Source: GCA-2715645 sp042095375 (lineage in GTDB: Bacteria > Bacteroidota > Bacteroidia > Cytophagales > MED-G16). From it: a stretch of 64,000 bases of DNA. Below the pieces are notes generated by a model, which saw only the letters and a program-made list of their open reading frames with translations, was not told the origin of the DNA and did not search any database. The DNA lies in contig JBELBJ010000004.1 of the NCBI GenBank assembly GCA_042095375.1, forward strand, positions 32,303-96,302. Reading direction: 5' to 3'. This document shows, piece after piece, positions 51,652 to 60,884 of this stretch. A program made the translations under genes and the position numbers. Each line of letters starts with the position of its first letter. Position 1 is the stretch's first letter.

Positions 51652-52844
51652 ATTTAAAACCATCTAATAGAATTCAAAATATTGAAGAATCTTCTACACT
51701 AGCAATGTCTGCTAAGGCATCTGAAATGAAGTCAAAAGGGATTGATGTTATAAGTTTAAGTTTAGGAGAGCCGGATTTCAAAACACCTTCTCATATTTGT
51801 GATGGAGCAAAAAAAGCAATTGATAGTGGAAATTATTTTTCGTACCCTCCTGTAAATGGATATCTTGATCTTAGAAAAGCTATATCTAAAAAATTTAGTG
51901 TTGAAAATAACCTCAATTATGATCCAAATAATATTATTGTTTCTAATGGAGTAAAGCAATCTATAACTAATGTAATGTTTTCTTTATTAAATAAAGGTGA
52001 TGAGGTTATAGTATTTTCTCCTTATTGGGTAAGCTATGATGCAATCATAAAATTGGCTGATGGTATTCCTGTTCATCTTAATGGTAATATTGAAAACGAT
52101 TTTAAGCCATCAGCTCATGATTTAGAAAAATCAATAACAAATAAAACTAAACTGATAATTTTTAGTTCGCCTTGTAATCCAACTGGTTCTGTCTTCACAA
52201 AAGATGAACTTAAAAAGTATTCTAAAATTATTCTAAAGCATAATCTATATGTTATATCCGATGAAATATATGAACATATTAATTTTTTAGATGAGCATTT
52301 TAGTATTGGTTCTTTAGAAGGTATGAATGAAAGAACAATAACATTAAATGGATTCTCTAAGGGATTTGCAATGACTGGTTGGAGGCTTGGATATATGGGT
52401 GCACCTGGATGGATAACAAAAGCATGTAAAAAAATGCAAGGTCAAACTACATCAGCAAATTGCTCAATAGCACAAAGAGCGGCTTTAGTTGCTTTAAATT
52501 CAGGAACTAAAAGTGCGATTGAAATGAAAAATGAATATTTAAAAAGAAGAGATATAGTTTATAATTTATTAAATAAAATAAATGGATATAGAGTAAATAT
52601 TCCTAAAGGTGCGTTTTATTTTTTTCCAAATATAAAAGAGCTAATAGGTAAATATTATAAAAACGATAAAATAAATAGTGCAAGCGATTTATGTATGTAT
52701 TATTTAAATGAAGCTAAAGTATCTTTAGTACCAGGAGAAGATTTTGGTGCACCAAATTGTATTAGATTATCTTATGCGGCTAGTGAAAAGGATCTTATAG
52801 AAGCAGTAAATAGATTAAAAAATTCGACAAATAACTTAACCTAA
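51648..52844 (+). CDS. aspC: Pyridoxal-phosphate aspartate aminotransferase, class I
   Basis: Transfers amino groups between aspartate (or a related amino acid) and 2-oxoglutarate. The 398 residues open LKPSNRIQNIEESSTLAMSA and contain SLSLGEPDF (about 36-44), PYWVSY, SSPCNPTGSVF, DEIYEHI, and the PLP lysine in NGFSKGFAMTGWRLGYMG. The type resembles the Thermus/Bacillus subgroup more than E. coli AspC, so specificity may be broader. It overlaps recR by four bases and rfaE1 by one. Confidence 0.92.
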   Translation: MNLKPSNRIQNIEESSTLAMSAKASEMKSKGIDVISLSLGEPDFKTPSHICDGAKKAIDSGNYFSYPPVNGYLDLRKAISKKFSVENNLNYDPNNIIVSNGVKQSITNVMFSLLNKGDEVIVFSPYWVSYDAIIKLADGIPVHLNGNIENDFKPSAHDLEKSITNKTKLIIFSSPCNPTGSVFTKDELKKYSKIILKHNLYVISDEIYEHINFLDEHFSIGSLEGMNERTITLNGFSKGFAMTGWRLGYMGAPGWITKACKKMQGQTTSANCSIAQRAALVALNSGTKSAIEMKNEYLKRRDIVYNLLNKINGYRVNIPKGAFYFFPNIKELIGKYYKNDKINSASDLCMYYLNEAKVSLVPGEDFGAPNCIRLSYAASEKDLIEAVNRLKNSTNNLT

Positions 52845-53833
52845 TGTCACTTAAAAGGTTTTTTAACAAAATAAATGGAATAAAAGTTATTATTGTTGGA
52901 GATGTGATGGTTGATTCCTATACTTTTGGAAAAATAGAGAGAAATTCACCAGAAGCACCTGTGCCAATAGTCAATGTAGAAAATAAAGAAAATAGAATTG
53001 GAGGAGCTGCAAACGTTGCTTTAAATATAAAATCTTTAGGAGGAATACCATATTTATGTTCTTGTATAGGAAAAGATAATTATGGAAAGATATTTTTAGA
53101 ACTATTAGAAAAAAATAAAATATCAACTGATTCAATAATAATAGATTCTAAAAGAAAAACTACTGTAAAAGAGAGAGTTATTGTTAAAAAAAATCATATA
53201 GTAAGAATAGATAATGAAACTACAAATGATCTTTCATATAAATTTCAAAAGATAGTAAAAGAAAAAATTTTTAAACTATCAAAAAAATGTGATTTATTAA
53301 TTATTCAAGATTATGATAAAGGTTTATTAAATAAGAACTTTATAAATGAGATAATAAAAAAGTTAAAGAATAAAATAACCATTACTGTAGATCCAAAATT
53401 TAAAAATTTTAAATTTTATGATAATATAAGCCTACTCAAACCAAATCTTATTGAAGCATGTAAAGGACTTAATCTAAATATTAAATCTATATCTAAAAAT
53501 AAAATAGGGTTAGCTGCACAAAAATATCTTTTAAAAAAGAAAATTAAATTTATTATGATTACAATGTCAAAAAATGGAATATTAATAATTGATAAAAAAA
53601 CAATATCTCATTTTAAAACAAAGTCAAAAGATATAGTTGATGTTTCAGGTGCAGGGGATACGGTAATTGCAATTGCAAGTATATGTGTCTACTTATCAAC
53701 ATCTATTTCGTTTTTATGTAATATTTCAAATTTAGCTGGAAAAATAGTATGTCAAAGTTCAGGAGTAGTTCCTATAAATAAATCTATTTTATTAGATAAA
53801 GTAAAAGAAAATGAATTAATAAAAGACATATAA
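52844..53833 (+). CDS. rfaE1: D-glycero-beta-D-manno-heptose-7-phosphate kinase
   Basis: PfkB-family sugar kinase of 329 residues that phosphorylates heptose 7-phosphate for ADP-heptose synthesis of lipopolysaccharide core. IIVGDVMVDSYTFGKIERNSPEAPVPI (about 16-42) and RIGGAANVALNIKSLGG (about 49-65) are the signature, and DVSGAGDTV (about 267-275) holds the catalytic aspartate. The cytidylyl/adenylyltransferase half found in HldE fusions is absent, so this is the split form. It overlaps the aminotransferase gene by one base. Confidence 0.88.
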   Translation: MSLKRFFNKINGIKVIIVGDVMVDSYTFGKIERNSPEAPVPIVNVENKENRIGGAANVALNIKSLGGIPYLCSCIGKDNYGKIFLELLEKNKISTDSIIIDSKRKTTVKERVIVKKNHIVRIDNETTNDLSYKFQKIVKEKIFKLSKKCDLLIIQDYDKGLLNKNFINEIIKKLKNKITITVDPKFKNFKFYDNISLLKPNLIEACKGLNLNIKSISKNKIGLAAQKYLLKKKIKFIMITMSKNGILIIDKKTISHFKTKSKDIVDVSGAGDTVIAIASICVYLSTSISFLCNISNLAGKIVCQSSGVVPINKSILLDKVKENELIKDI

Positions 53834-53868
53834 AAATCAAGAAATAGCTTATTTTAGCTAAAAAAATT

Positions 53869-54444
53869 ATGTTAAATATTGTATTATTTGGGCCACCAGG
53901 AGCAGGAAAAGGAACCCAAAGTGAAAAAATTCTTAAAAAGTATAATTTAGTTCATCTTTCAACCGGAGATCTATTCAGGCTAAACTTGAATAATGAAACA
54001 TCATTAGGATTGGAAGCAAAAAAATATATGAATAAAGGAGACTTGGTCCCTGATCAAATTGTAATTAGTATGGTTGAGGATAAAATAAACAAATCATCAA
54101 ATGTTATTGGTTTTGTTTTTGACGGATTTCCTAGAACTATTAATCAAGCCATTGCTTTAGATAATATGTTAGAAAAAAATAATATTCCAATAAAACAAAT
54201 GATTGCCCTAAAAGTTGATGAAAATGAACTTATTAAAAGAATAAAAAATAGAGCCAAAACCTCAGGTAGAGAAGATGATAAAAGTATAGATAAAATTAAT
54301 AATAGAATACAAGTTTATAATCAGGAAACAAAACCAGTTGCTGACTATTATAAAAAATATAATAAATATTCTGAATTTGATGGTATAGGTGAAATAAATG
54401 AAATATTTTTAAAATTATGTTCTAAAATTGATGATTTAATATAA
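53869..54444 (+). CDS. adk: Adenylate kinase
   Basis: Interconverts ATP plus AMP with two ADP. The 191 residues show the P-loop FGPPGAGKGTQ (7-17), STGDLFR (AMP site), DGFPRTINQAIAL, and the short lid RAKTSGREDDKSIDKINNRIQVY with no zinc cysteines. The short lid makes it the small-type enzyme. A five-base-pair inverted repeat (TAGCT/AGCTA) lies in the 35-base gap after rfaE1. obgE follows after one base, the conserved adk-obgE pair of Bacteroidota. Confidence 0.96.
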   Translation: MLNIVLFGPPGAGKGTQSEKILKKYNLVHLSTGDLFRLNLNNETSLGLEAKKYMNKGDLVPDQIVISMVEDKINKSSNVIGFVFDGFPRTINQAIALDNMLEKNNIPIKQMIALKVDENELIKRIKNRAKTSGREDDKSIDKINNRIQVYNQETKPVADYYKKYNKYSEFDGIGEINEIFLKLCSKIDDLI

Positions 54445-54445
54445 A

Positions 54446-55444
54446 ATGAATAATCCCAATTTTATAGATTATGTTTCAATCTATTCTAAATCAGGGGATG
54501 GAGGTGAAGGATCTAAACATTTTCGAAGAGAAAAATTTGTTCCAAAAGGAGGCCCCGATGGTGGAGACGGTGGTAGAGGAGGACATATAATTTTAAAAGG
54601 AAATAAACAGCTTTGGACTTTATTACATCTAAAATTTAAAAAACACTTTGTTGCAGAAAATGGAAAAGCTGGTGGAGGATCAAAAAAAAATGGAGCTAAT
54701 GGGAAAGATATAATAATAGAAGTTCCTTTAGGTACTATTGCAAGAAAAAAAGATAATGAAGAAAAAGTTTTAGAAATAATAAAAAATAACGAAGAAAAAA
54801 TACTCTTAGAAGGAGGTATAGGAGGACTAGGTAACCACAACTTTAAATCGTCTACCAACCGATCTCCCAAATATTCTCAACCTGGAAAAAATGGAATGGA
54901 ACAATGGATTACTTTAGAATTAAAAGTTCTTGCTGATGTTGGAATTGTTGGATTTCCCAACTCAGGAAAATCCACATTATTATCCGTAGTTTCAAAAGCA
55001 AAACCCAAAATAGGTGATTATCCATTTACAACAATTAAACCTAACTTAGGAGTGGTCCCTTACAAAGAAGATAAGTCATTCATTCTCGCAGACATACCTG
55101 GGATAATCGAAGGTGCATCAAAAGGAAAAGGACTAGGATTAAGGTTTCTAAGGCATATTGAAAGAAACTCAATATTACTTTTTCTTATCCCAATAAATTC
55201 TACAAATATCACTAATGAATTCAATTTACTACTTAAAGAATTAAAAAGTTATAATAAAGAATTATTAGATAAAGAAAGGGTTTTAGCTATTTCAAAATCT
55301 GATCTAGTTGAAAAAAGTGAACTAAAAATCAAACTAAAAAAAATAAAAATAGATATTCCAAAAATTTTTATTTCAAGTATAAATTATTTTGGTATTGAAG
55401 AATTAAAAGAGCAGATTTGGAAAAAAATAAATGTAAATAAGTAG
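54446..55444 (+). CDS. obgE: GTPase ObgE/CgtA
   Basis: Essential ribosome-assembly GTPase of 332 residues. The glycine-rich Obg domain (about 1-158) has FVPKGGPDGGDGGRGGHI and ENGKAGGGSKKNGANGKD. The G domain begins VGIVGFPNSGKSTLLSV (about 162-178), with switch GDYPFTTIKPNLGVV, DIPGIIEGA (G3) and SKSD (G4). No C-terminal OCT domain, which is usual in this phylum. The following 60-base gap carries the sigma-54-like promoter of grpE. Confidence 0.96.
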   Translation: MNNPNFIDYVSIYSKSGDGGEGSKHFRREKFVPKGGPDGGDGGRGGHIILKGNKQLWTLLHLKFKKHFVAENGKAGGGSKKNGANGKDIIIEVPLGTIARKKDNEEKVLEIIKNNEEKILLEGGIGGLGNHNFKSSTNRSPKYSQPGKNGMEQWITLELKVLADVGIVGFPNSGKSTLLSVVSKAKPKIGDYPFTTIKPNLGVVPYKEDKSFILADIPGIIEGASKGKGLGLRFLRHIERNSILLFLIPINSTNITNEFNLLLKELKSYNKELLDKERVLAISKSDLVEKSELKIKLKKIKIDIPKIFISSINYFGIEELKEQIWKKINVNK

Positions 55445-55465
55445 TCAAAATGACATGTTTTTTTT

Positions 55466-55483
55466 CTGGCAACAAAATTGCAT
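55466..55483 (+). promoter_or_regulatory. Sigma-54-type -24/-12 promoter of grpE-dnaJ
   Basis: CTGGCAACAAAATTGCAT matches the sigma-54 consensus YTGGCACG-N4-TTGCW at both boxes. The spacing is exact: TTGC begins 11 bases after the T of TGGC. A start site near 55493 would leave about 12 bases before the grpE ATG at 55505. No TAnnTTTG element is present in this gap. The same arrangement occurs before dnaK. Function is inferred from sequence only. Confidence 0.65.
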
Positions 55484-55504
55484 TGATATTATTAAAGTTT
55501 TTAT

Positions 55505-55999
55505 ATGAATAAAAAATCAAAAACTACAGGTAATAAAACTGTAAAAAAACAATCTAATTCTAAATCATTAAAAAATGATTTATTAGAAACTAAAGACAAA
55601 TATTTAAGATTGTACTCTGAATTTGAAAACTATAGAAGAAGGACTTCAAAAGAAAAAATTGAAATGATAAATAGTGCAAATAAAGAATTAATTGGTTTGA
55701 TATTACCAATAATTGATGACTTTGAAAGAGCTATAAAATCAATTTCTAAAGAAAATTTAAAAACATCGATAGAAGGTTTTGAATTAATTTTTCAAAAATT
55801 AAATTCTTTATTAGAAAAGCAAGGAGTTAAAAAAATGGAAATTAAAATTGGAGATGGTTTTGATCCTGATTTTCATGAAGCTATTACAAAAATACCATCA
55901 AAGAAAAATCTGAAAGGTAAAATAGTTGATGTTATTGAAAATGGATATATCATAGATGAAAAAGTAATCAGATTTGCAAAAGTTGTAACAGGATCATAA
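55505..55999 (+). CDS. grpE: Nucleotide exchange factor GrpE
   Basis: Releases ADP from DnaK. The 164 residues start with a basic, low-complexity tail (about 1-25). A long coiled-coil helix follows (about 26-75, LETKDKYLRLYSEFENYRRRTSKEK). The beta-wing domain carries KMEIKIGDGFDPDFHEAI and ends GYIIDEKVIRFAKVVTGS, which fits the family. It lies one base before dnaJ, so the two are one operon. Confidence 0.96.
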   Translation: MNKKSKTTGNKTVKKQSNSKSLKNDLLETKDKYLRLYSEFENYRRRTSKEKIEMINSANKELIGLILPIIDDFERAIKSISKENLKTSIEGFELIFQKLNSLLEKQGVKKMEIKIGDGFDPDFHEAITKIPSKKNLKGKIVDVIENGYIIDEKVIRFAKVVTGS

Positions 56000-56000
56000 T

Positions 56001-57116
56001 ATGGAAAAAAAAGATTATTACGATGTTTTAGGTATAAACAAAAATGCATCAGATACTGAATTAAAAAAAGCTTACAGAAAAGTTGCAATAAAATATCATC
56101 CTGACAAAAATCCTGATGACAGTTCTGCTGAGGAAAAATTTAAAGAAGCTGCAGAAGCATATGAGGTATTAAGTAATTCAGAAAAAAGACAAAGATATGA
56201 TCAATTTGGTCATGATGGATTGAGAGGGTCTAATGGTGGTTTTGGTGGTGGAGGAATGAATGTTGAAGATATTTTTAGTCAATTTGGAGATATCTTCGGT
56301 GATGGAAGTCCATTTGAAGGTTTTTTTGGAGGGAGATCATCAAGAGGACAAGTTAAAAAAGGAACCAATCTAAGGATTAGATTGAAAATAAATATTAAAG
56401 AAATTTATAAAGGTGTTGAAAAAAAAATTAAAGTAAAAAGATTAGTTACTGCAAGTGGCGTTACCTATAAAACTTGTAATCAATGTAATGGTTCAGGGCA
56501 AATAAAAAAGGTTATGAATACTATGATAGGTCAAATGATGTCAACATCTGCTTGTAACTCTTGTAATGGAAATGGTAAACTAATTGATCAAAAGCCTCCA
56601 GGAGTTGATAGCACCGGATTAGAATATAAAGAAGAAGTTATAATAATTAATATTCCAGAAGGTGTCTCTGATGGAATGCAATTATCAATGAGTGGTAAGG
56701 GTAATGATGCTTCTGGAGGAGGTGAACCTGGGGATTTACTTATACTTATTGAAGAAGTAGAAGATGAAATATTTAAAAGAGATGGAGAAAATATTCTTTA
56801 TGATTTGAATTTGAATTTTGTTGATGCAGTATTAGGGAAAAGTGTGGAAGTTCCAACTTTAGATGGAATGGTAAGAATAAAAATAGCTGCAGGAACCCAA
56901 AGTGGAAAAATACTTAGACTAAGAGATAAAGGAATAAAAAATATAAATCAATATAATAGAGGCGATCAATTAATTTATGTGAATATATGGACACCAAAAA
57001 AAATTACAGAAGATGAAAAAAAATTATTAATGAAATTAAAAGATTCATCAAATTTCAAGCCTAATCCTGGTAAATCTGATAGAAGTTTTTTTGATAAACT
57101 TAGAGATTTTATATAA
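56001..57116 (+). CDS. dnaJ: Chaperone DnaJ
   Basis: Hsp40 co-chaperone of 371 residues. J domain (1-70) with YYDVLGINKNASDTELKKAY and the HPD triad (YHPDKNPDD). A Gly/Phe-rich part (about 72-115) comes next. The zinc domain has only two CxxCxGxG motifs (CNQCNGSG 159-166 and CNSCNGNG 185-192) instead of four, which is the form I know from flavobacterial DnaJ. The C-terminal substrate domains end KSDRSFFDKLRDFI. One base after grpE. Confidence 0.95.
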   Translation: MEKKDYYDVLGINKNASDTELKKAYRKVAIKYHPDKNPDDSSAEEKFKEAAEAYEVLSNSEKRQRYDQFGHDGLRGSNGGFGGGGMNVEDIFSQFGDIFGDGSPFEGFFGGRSSRGQVKKGTNLRIRLKINIKEIYKGVEKKIKVKRLVTASGVTYKTCNQCNGSGQIKKVMNTMIGQMMSTSACNSCNGNGKLIDQKPPGVDSTGLEYKEEVIIINIPEGVSDGMQLSMSGKGNDASGGGEPGDLLILIEEVEDEIFKRDGENILYDLNLNFVDAVLGKSVEVPTLDGMVRIKIAAGTQSGKILRLRDKGIKNINQYNRGDQLIYVNIWTPKKITEDEKKLLMKLKDSSNFKPNPGKSDRSFFDKLRDFI

Positions 57117-57154
57117 AAAAAGAAACTAAAAAAAAGGTGGCACGTTTTAATTGA

Positions 57155-58021
57155 ATGCCCAAACTATTATTTATAATATTTCTCACTCTTTTTTCTATAA
57201 CAGTTAGTTCTCAGTCAAAAAAATTCTATACTATTAAAGATGATAATTCATATGATAAGATTGTCTTTAAGGTCAAGGCTCAAACTGGAAAATATAAAAT
57301 CACACCATCTAATAGATCAAATGTGATTGATATTTTTGGTTCTCCAAACCACGAAAATTTAAATCCATCCTTTACAAGTAAAAGACTAGATCAAAGAATT
57401 AGAAGTGTAAATTTTACTGTTGAAAATTTATATGATCCTATTCTGAGTAATTTAGTTGTAGATGAAAGTAATCTTTGGGAGTTTTTTATTAATGAAAATA
57501 AAATTTATGACTTTTCTTTTGATTCCAAAATAGCAGATGCAAACATTAACTTATCCAACATACCTATTGATAATATTGATTTAGCTAGTGGAAATGCTAA
57601 TCTATTACTTATATATGAGGAGAATGGAGAGAACCCTTTACAGATGGATTCATTAAAAATTAAAATTGAAATTGGAGCACTTGATACTAAAAATATTAAT
57701 TTATCTAATGCCAAAAATATTTTTACAGAAATAGGATTTGGAAATGTTACTCTCGATATAGCTAAAAATAAGAATAAATCATTCGTTTCAAAAACTAATT
57801 TAAGTGCAGGTAAAATAATTATAAACTTGCCATTTGATGATGTAGGAACAAAAATTATTATCAATAACTCTCCACTATCATCAGTCAAATTACCTAAAAA
57901 TTTTCATGAAATTGAACAGAATATTTTTGTAAATAAATTATCAGAAAACAATACCAAATATGTCAGATCTTTCATAGTTGACGTAGGTCTTGGAAATATT
58001 ACCGTTAACTATAAAAAATAA
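57155..58021 (+). CDS. Secreted protein of unknown function (DUF4097-like beta structure)
   Basis: A 288-residue exported protein. Signal peptide MPKLLFIIFLTLFSITVSSQ. The rest is rich in Asn, Ile, Ser and Lys with regularly repeated short strands (ADANINLSNIPIDNIDLASGNANLLL, split here by turns; LDTKNINLSNAKNIF; GFGNVTLDIAKN; GLGNITVNYKK). This gives a beta-helix impression like DUF4097-type putative adhesins. The N-terminal domain before residue 115 is separate. It lies between dnaJ and an orphan histidine kinase, which suggests an envelope-stress link, but that is inference. Name uncertain. Confidence 0.6.
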   Translation: MPKLLFIIFLTLFSITVSSQSKKFYTIKDDNSYDKIVFKVKAQTGKYKITPSNRSNVIDIFGSPNHENLNPSFTSKRLDQRIRSVNFTVENLYDPILSNLVVDESNLWEFFINENKIYDFSFDSKIADANINLSNIPIDNIDLASGNANLLLIYEENGENPLQMDSLKIKIEIGALDTKNINLSNAKNIFTEIGFGNVTLDIAKNKNKSFVSKTNLSAGKIIINLPFDDVGTKIIINNSPLSSVKLPKNFHEIEQNIFVNKLSENNTKYVRSFIVDVGLGNITVNYKK

Positions 58022-58061
58022 GTTCAATATAATTTATATCTTTTATTATAATTAAAATTAA

Positions 58062-59264
58062 ATGATAAAAGGTTTTGGTGATTTATACTCTCATAATTCA
58101 AAGATGAAATGGATAATTTCTCTTCTGGTTATTATATCAATTATTTTTTCAATAGGGTATGTTAACATAATTATTAATGATATTAAAGAAAGAGAAAAGA
58201 ACACAATCGAACTTTATGCAAGCTCAATAGAATACCTAGCAAATTATGAAAATGATATAAATACTGATTTTTTAATTCAAGAAATTGTAATACGTAATAA
58301 GTCCATACCTGTAATCATAACAGATAAAAATTTCAAAATTATTGATTCAAAAAATATCAAGTTGAAAAATGATTATTCGTTATCAGAAAAAGAAGAATTT
58401 CTAATTAAAGAATTGTCATTGATGAAAAATATTAATGATCCAATAAAAATTAATTTAAAAAATAAAAATAATGAAATAATCGATTATCAATTTATTTATT
58501 ATAAAAACTCTGAACTACTTAATATTTTAAGCTTTTTCCCTTATATACAAATATTTGTTATTGTTATTTTATCAATAATTTTTTATTTAATATTTAACTA
58601 CTCTAATAAGGCAGAAAAAAATAAAATATGGGTAGGATTAGCAAAAGAAACAGCCCATCAATTAGGGACTCCTCTATCTTCATTGATTGGGTGGTTAGAA
58701 TACATTAAATCAAAAAAAATATTAAAATCAAAACCAGAAATAATATCAGAAATTGAAAAAGATATTAAAAGATTTACAATCATTACTGAAAGGTTTTCTA
58801 ATATTGGATCAAAGCCAAAATTAGAATATGTAGATTTAATAAAACTCATTTATAAGTCAATTGATTATTTAAAAAAAAGATCTTCATCAAAAATTATTTT
58901 TTTAATTGAATCTGATGTTAAAAATGTTAAAGTTAAAATTAACAAAGAACTATTAGGATGGGCAATAGAAAATATTTGTAAAAACTCTATTGATGCTGTT
59001 GGTGAAAAGGGGATAATTAAAATAATTTTAAATTCTAAAAAAAAAGAACTATTAATTGATATAACTGATAATGGTAAAGGAATTGAGAAAAATCAATATA
59101 TTAATATTTTTAATCCTGGAATATCTTCAAAAAAAAGAGGATGGGGGCTTGGTTTAAGTCTAACTAAGAGAATTATTGAAGAGTATCACAATGGAAAAAT
59201 ATTTGTTTTAAAATCTATAAAAGGAATAGAGACAACTTTAAGAATTATACTACCTAAAATGTAA
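58062..59264 (+). CDS. Orphan sensor histidine kinase
   Basis: Membrane sensor kinase of 400 residues: transmembrane helices at about 17-38 and 156-178 enclose a 115-residue extracytoplasmic domain. The dimerisation/phosphoacceptor helix has H199 in AHQLGTPLSSLIGW. The ATPase domain has ENICKNSIDAV (N box, about 303-313), DNGKGI (336-341) and GWGLGLSL (360-367). No response regulator gene is adjacent. HQLGTP-type kinases are widespread in Bacteroidota. Its signal is unknown; the neighbours are chaperone genes and atpD. Confidence 0.9.
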   Translation: MIKGFGDLYSHNSKMKWIISLLVIISIIFSIGYVNIIINDIKEREKNTIELYASSIEYLANYENDINTDFLIQEIVIRNKSIPVIITDKNFKIIDSKNIKLKNDYSLSEKEEFLIKELSLMKNINDPIKINLKNKNNEIIDYQFIYYKNSELLNILSFFPYIQIFVIVILSIIFYLIFNYSNKAEKNKIWVGLAKETAHQLGTPLSSLIGWLEYIKSKKILKSKPEIISEIEKDIKRFTIITERFSNIGSKPKLEYVDLIKLIYKSIDYLKKRSSSKIIFLIESDVKNVKVKINKELLGWAIENICKNSIDAVGEKGIIKIILNSKKKELLIDITDNGKGIEKNQYINIFNPGISSKKRGWGLGLSLTKRIIEEYHNGKIFVLKSIKGIETTLRIILPKM

Positions 59265-59295
59265 CTTTAAAAAAAAAATTTTAACCTTTTTTCTT

Positions 59296-59326
59296 TTTGT
59301 TAAGTTTAATTAATAACTTAATTTCG
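59296..59326 (+). promoter_or_regulatory. Promoter of atpD-atpC
   Basis: TTTG at 59296-59299, a 19-base spacer, and TAATTTCG at 59319-59326, one mismatch from TAnnTTTG. The start site would be near 59333, giving a leader of about 26 bases before the atpD ATG. No other candidate lies in the 94-base gap after the kinase gene. Confidence 0.6.
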
Positions 59327-59358
59327 TTTCTTATTAATCAATAAATTATATTATAATA

Positions 59359-60864
59359 ATGACAAATTCTGGTAAAATAACTCAAATAATTGGTCCCGTG
59401 GTAGATGTAGCTTTTGAAAAAGAAAATACCCTGCCTGAAATTTTAAATGCATTAGAAATACCAAAAGAAGATGGTTCTAGTCTTACACTAGAAGTTCAAC
59501 AACATCTTGGACAAGATAGGGTAAGAACAATAGCTATGTCCGGTACAGAGGGTTTAAAAAGGGGAATGAAAGTTATAGATACTGGAAAAGCAATATCAAT
59601 GCCTGTGGGTGAAGATATTAATGGAAGATTATTTAATGTTGTAGGTTCAGCAATTGATGGAATGGATCAACCCAAAGCAAATGACAGACTCCCTATTCAT
59701 AGAGAAGCTCCAAAATTTGAAGAACTCTCAACTTCAGCTGAAATTCTTTATACTGGAATTAAAGTTATTGATCTTATTGAACCATATAATAAAGGTGGTA
59801 AAATTGGTTTATTTGGGGGAGCTGGTGTTGGTAAAACTGTTTTAATTCAAGAACTAATCAATAATATTGCAAAAGCTTATTCAGGTTTATCTGTTTTTGC
59901 TGGAGTTGGAGAAAGAACAAGAGAAGGTAATGATTTATTGAGAGAAATGATTGAAGCTGGAATCGTAGATTATGGAGAAGATTTTAAAAAATCTATGGAA
60001 GAAGGAGGATGGGACTTATCAAAAGTAGATAAAAAGAAATTAAAAAAATCTAAAGCTGCATTTGTGTTTGGCCAGATGAATGAACCACCAGGTGCAAGAG
60101 CAAGAGTTGCTTTATCTGGATTGACGTTAGCTGAATATTACAGGGATGGTGATGGAAAAGGTAAAGGAAGAGATATTCTTTTCTTCATTGATAATATTTT
60201 TAGATTTACTCAAGCAGGATCAGAAGTATCTGCACTTTTAGGAAGAATGCCATCTGCTGTTGGATATCAGCCTACTCTAGCAACCGAAATGGGAGCTATG
60301 CAAGAGAGAATTACCTCTACAAAAAAAGGTTCTATTACTTCTGTTCAAGCTGTATATGTTCCTGCTGATGATTTAACTGACCCTGCACCAGCAACTACAT
60401 TTTCTCACCTTGACGCTCAAAGTGTATTATCTAGAAAATTAGCAGCAATTGGAATTTATCCTTCCATTGATCCTCTTGATTCTACATCTAGAATTCTAAC
60501 AGAAGAAGTAGTAGGAGAAGAACATTATACGTGTGCTCAAAAAGTAAAAGAGCTACTTCAAAGATATAAAGAACTACAAGACATAATAGCTATTTTAGGT
60601 ATGGATGAGCTATCAGATGAAGATAAAGAAGTTGTTCATAGAGCAAGAAGAGTACAAAGATTTTTATCTCAACCTTTTCATGTTGCCGAACCATTTACTG
60701 GAATTAAAGGAGAGTTAGTTGATATAAAAGATACCATTAAAGGTTTTAATATGATCATGAATGGAGATTTAGATCATCTTCCTGAAGCAGCATTTAACTT
60801 AAAAGGCACAATAGAACAAGCCATAGAAGCAGGAGAAAAAATGATTGAAAAAGTAAAACAATAA
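59359..60864 (+). CDS. atpD: F-type ATP synthase subunit beta
   Basis: Catalytic F1 subunit of 501 residues. P-loop GGAGVGKTVLIQ (about 153-164), GERTREGNDLLREM, the FFIDNIFRFTQAGSEVSALLGRMPSAVGYQPTL region (Walker B onward, read in two parts), and C-terminal FNMIMNGDLDHLPEAAF. A modest insert with Lys/Glu (about 208-232, YGEDFKKSMEEGGWDLSKV) is usual in this phylum. Followed after 20 bases by atpC; the other ATP synthase genes are elsewhere, also usual here. Confidence 0.97.
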   Translation: MTNSGKITQIIGPVVDVAFEKENTLPEILNALEIPKEDGSSLTLEVQQHLGQDRVRTIAMSGTEGLKRGMKVIDTGKAISMPVGEDINGRLFNVVGSAIDGMDQPKANDRLPIHREAPKFEELSTSAEILYTGIKVIDLIEPYNKGGKIGLFGGAGVGKTVLIQELINNIAKAYSGLSVFAGVGERTREGNDLLREMIEAGIVDYGEDFKKSMEEGGWDLSKVDKKKLKKSKAAFVFGQMNEPPGARARVALSGLTLAEYYRDGDGKGKGRDILFFIDNIFRFTQAGSEVSALLGRMPSAVGYQPTLATEMGAMQERITSTKKGSITSVQAVYVPADDLTDPAPATTFSHLDAQSVLSRKLAAIGIYPSIDPLDSTSRILTEEVVGEEHYTCAQKVKELLQRYKELQDIIAILGMDELSDEDKEVVHRARRVQRFLSQPFHVAEPFTGIKGELVDIKDTIKGFNMIMNGDLDHLPEAAFNLKGTIEQAIEAGEKMIEKVKQ

Positions 60865-60884
60865 ACATTTAGCATCCAAATATT

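Noticed and set aside
53844..53862. Terminator between rfaE1 and adk
   Set aside because: The stem is only five base pairs with an A-run, not a T-run, on the coding strand.
57138..57155. Third sigma-54-like site (TGGCACG ... TTGAA) before the secreted protein gene
   Set aside because: The -24 box is perfect but the -12-like TTGAA is two bases too far away and touches the start codon, so it cannot work as a normal -24/-12 promoter.
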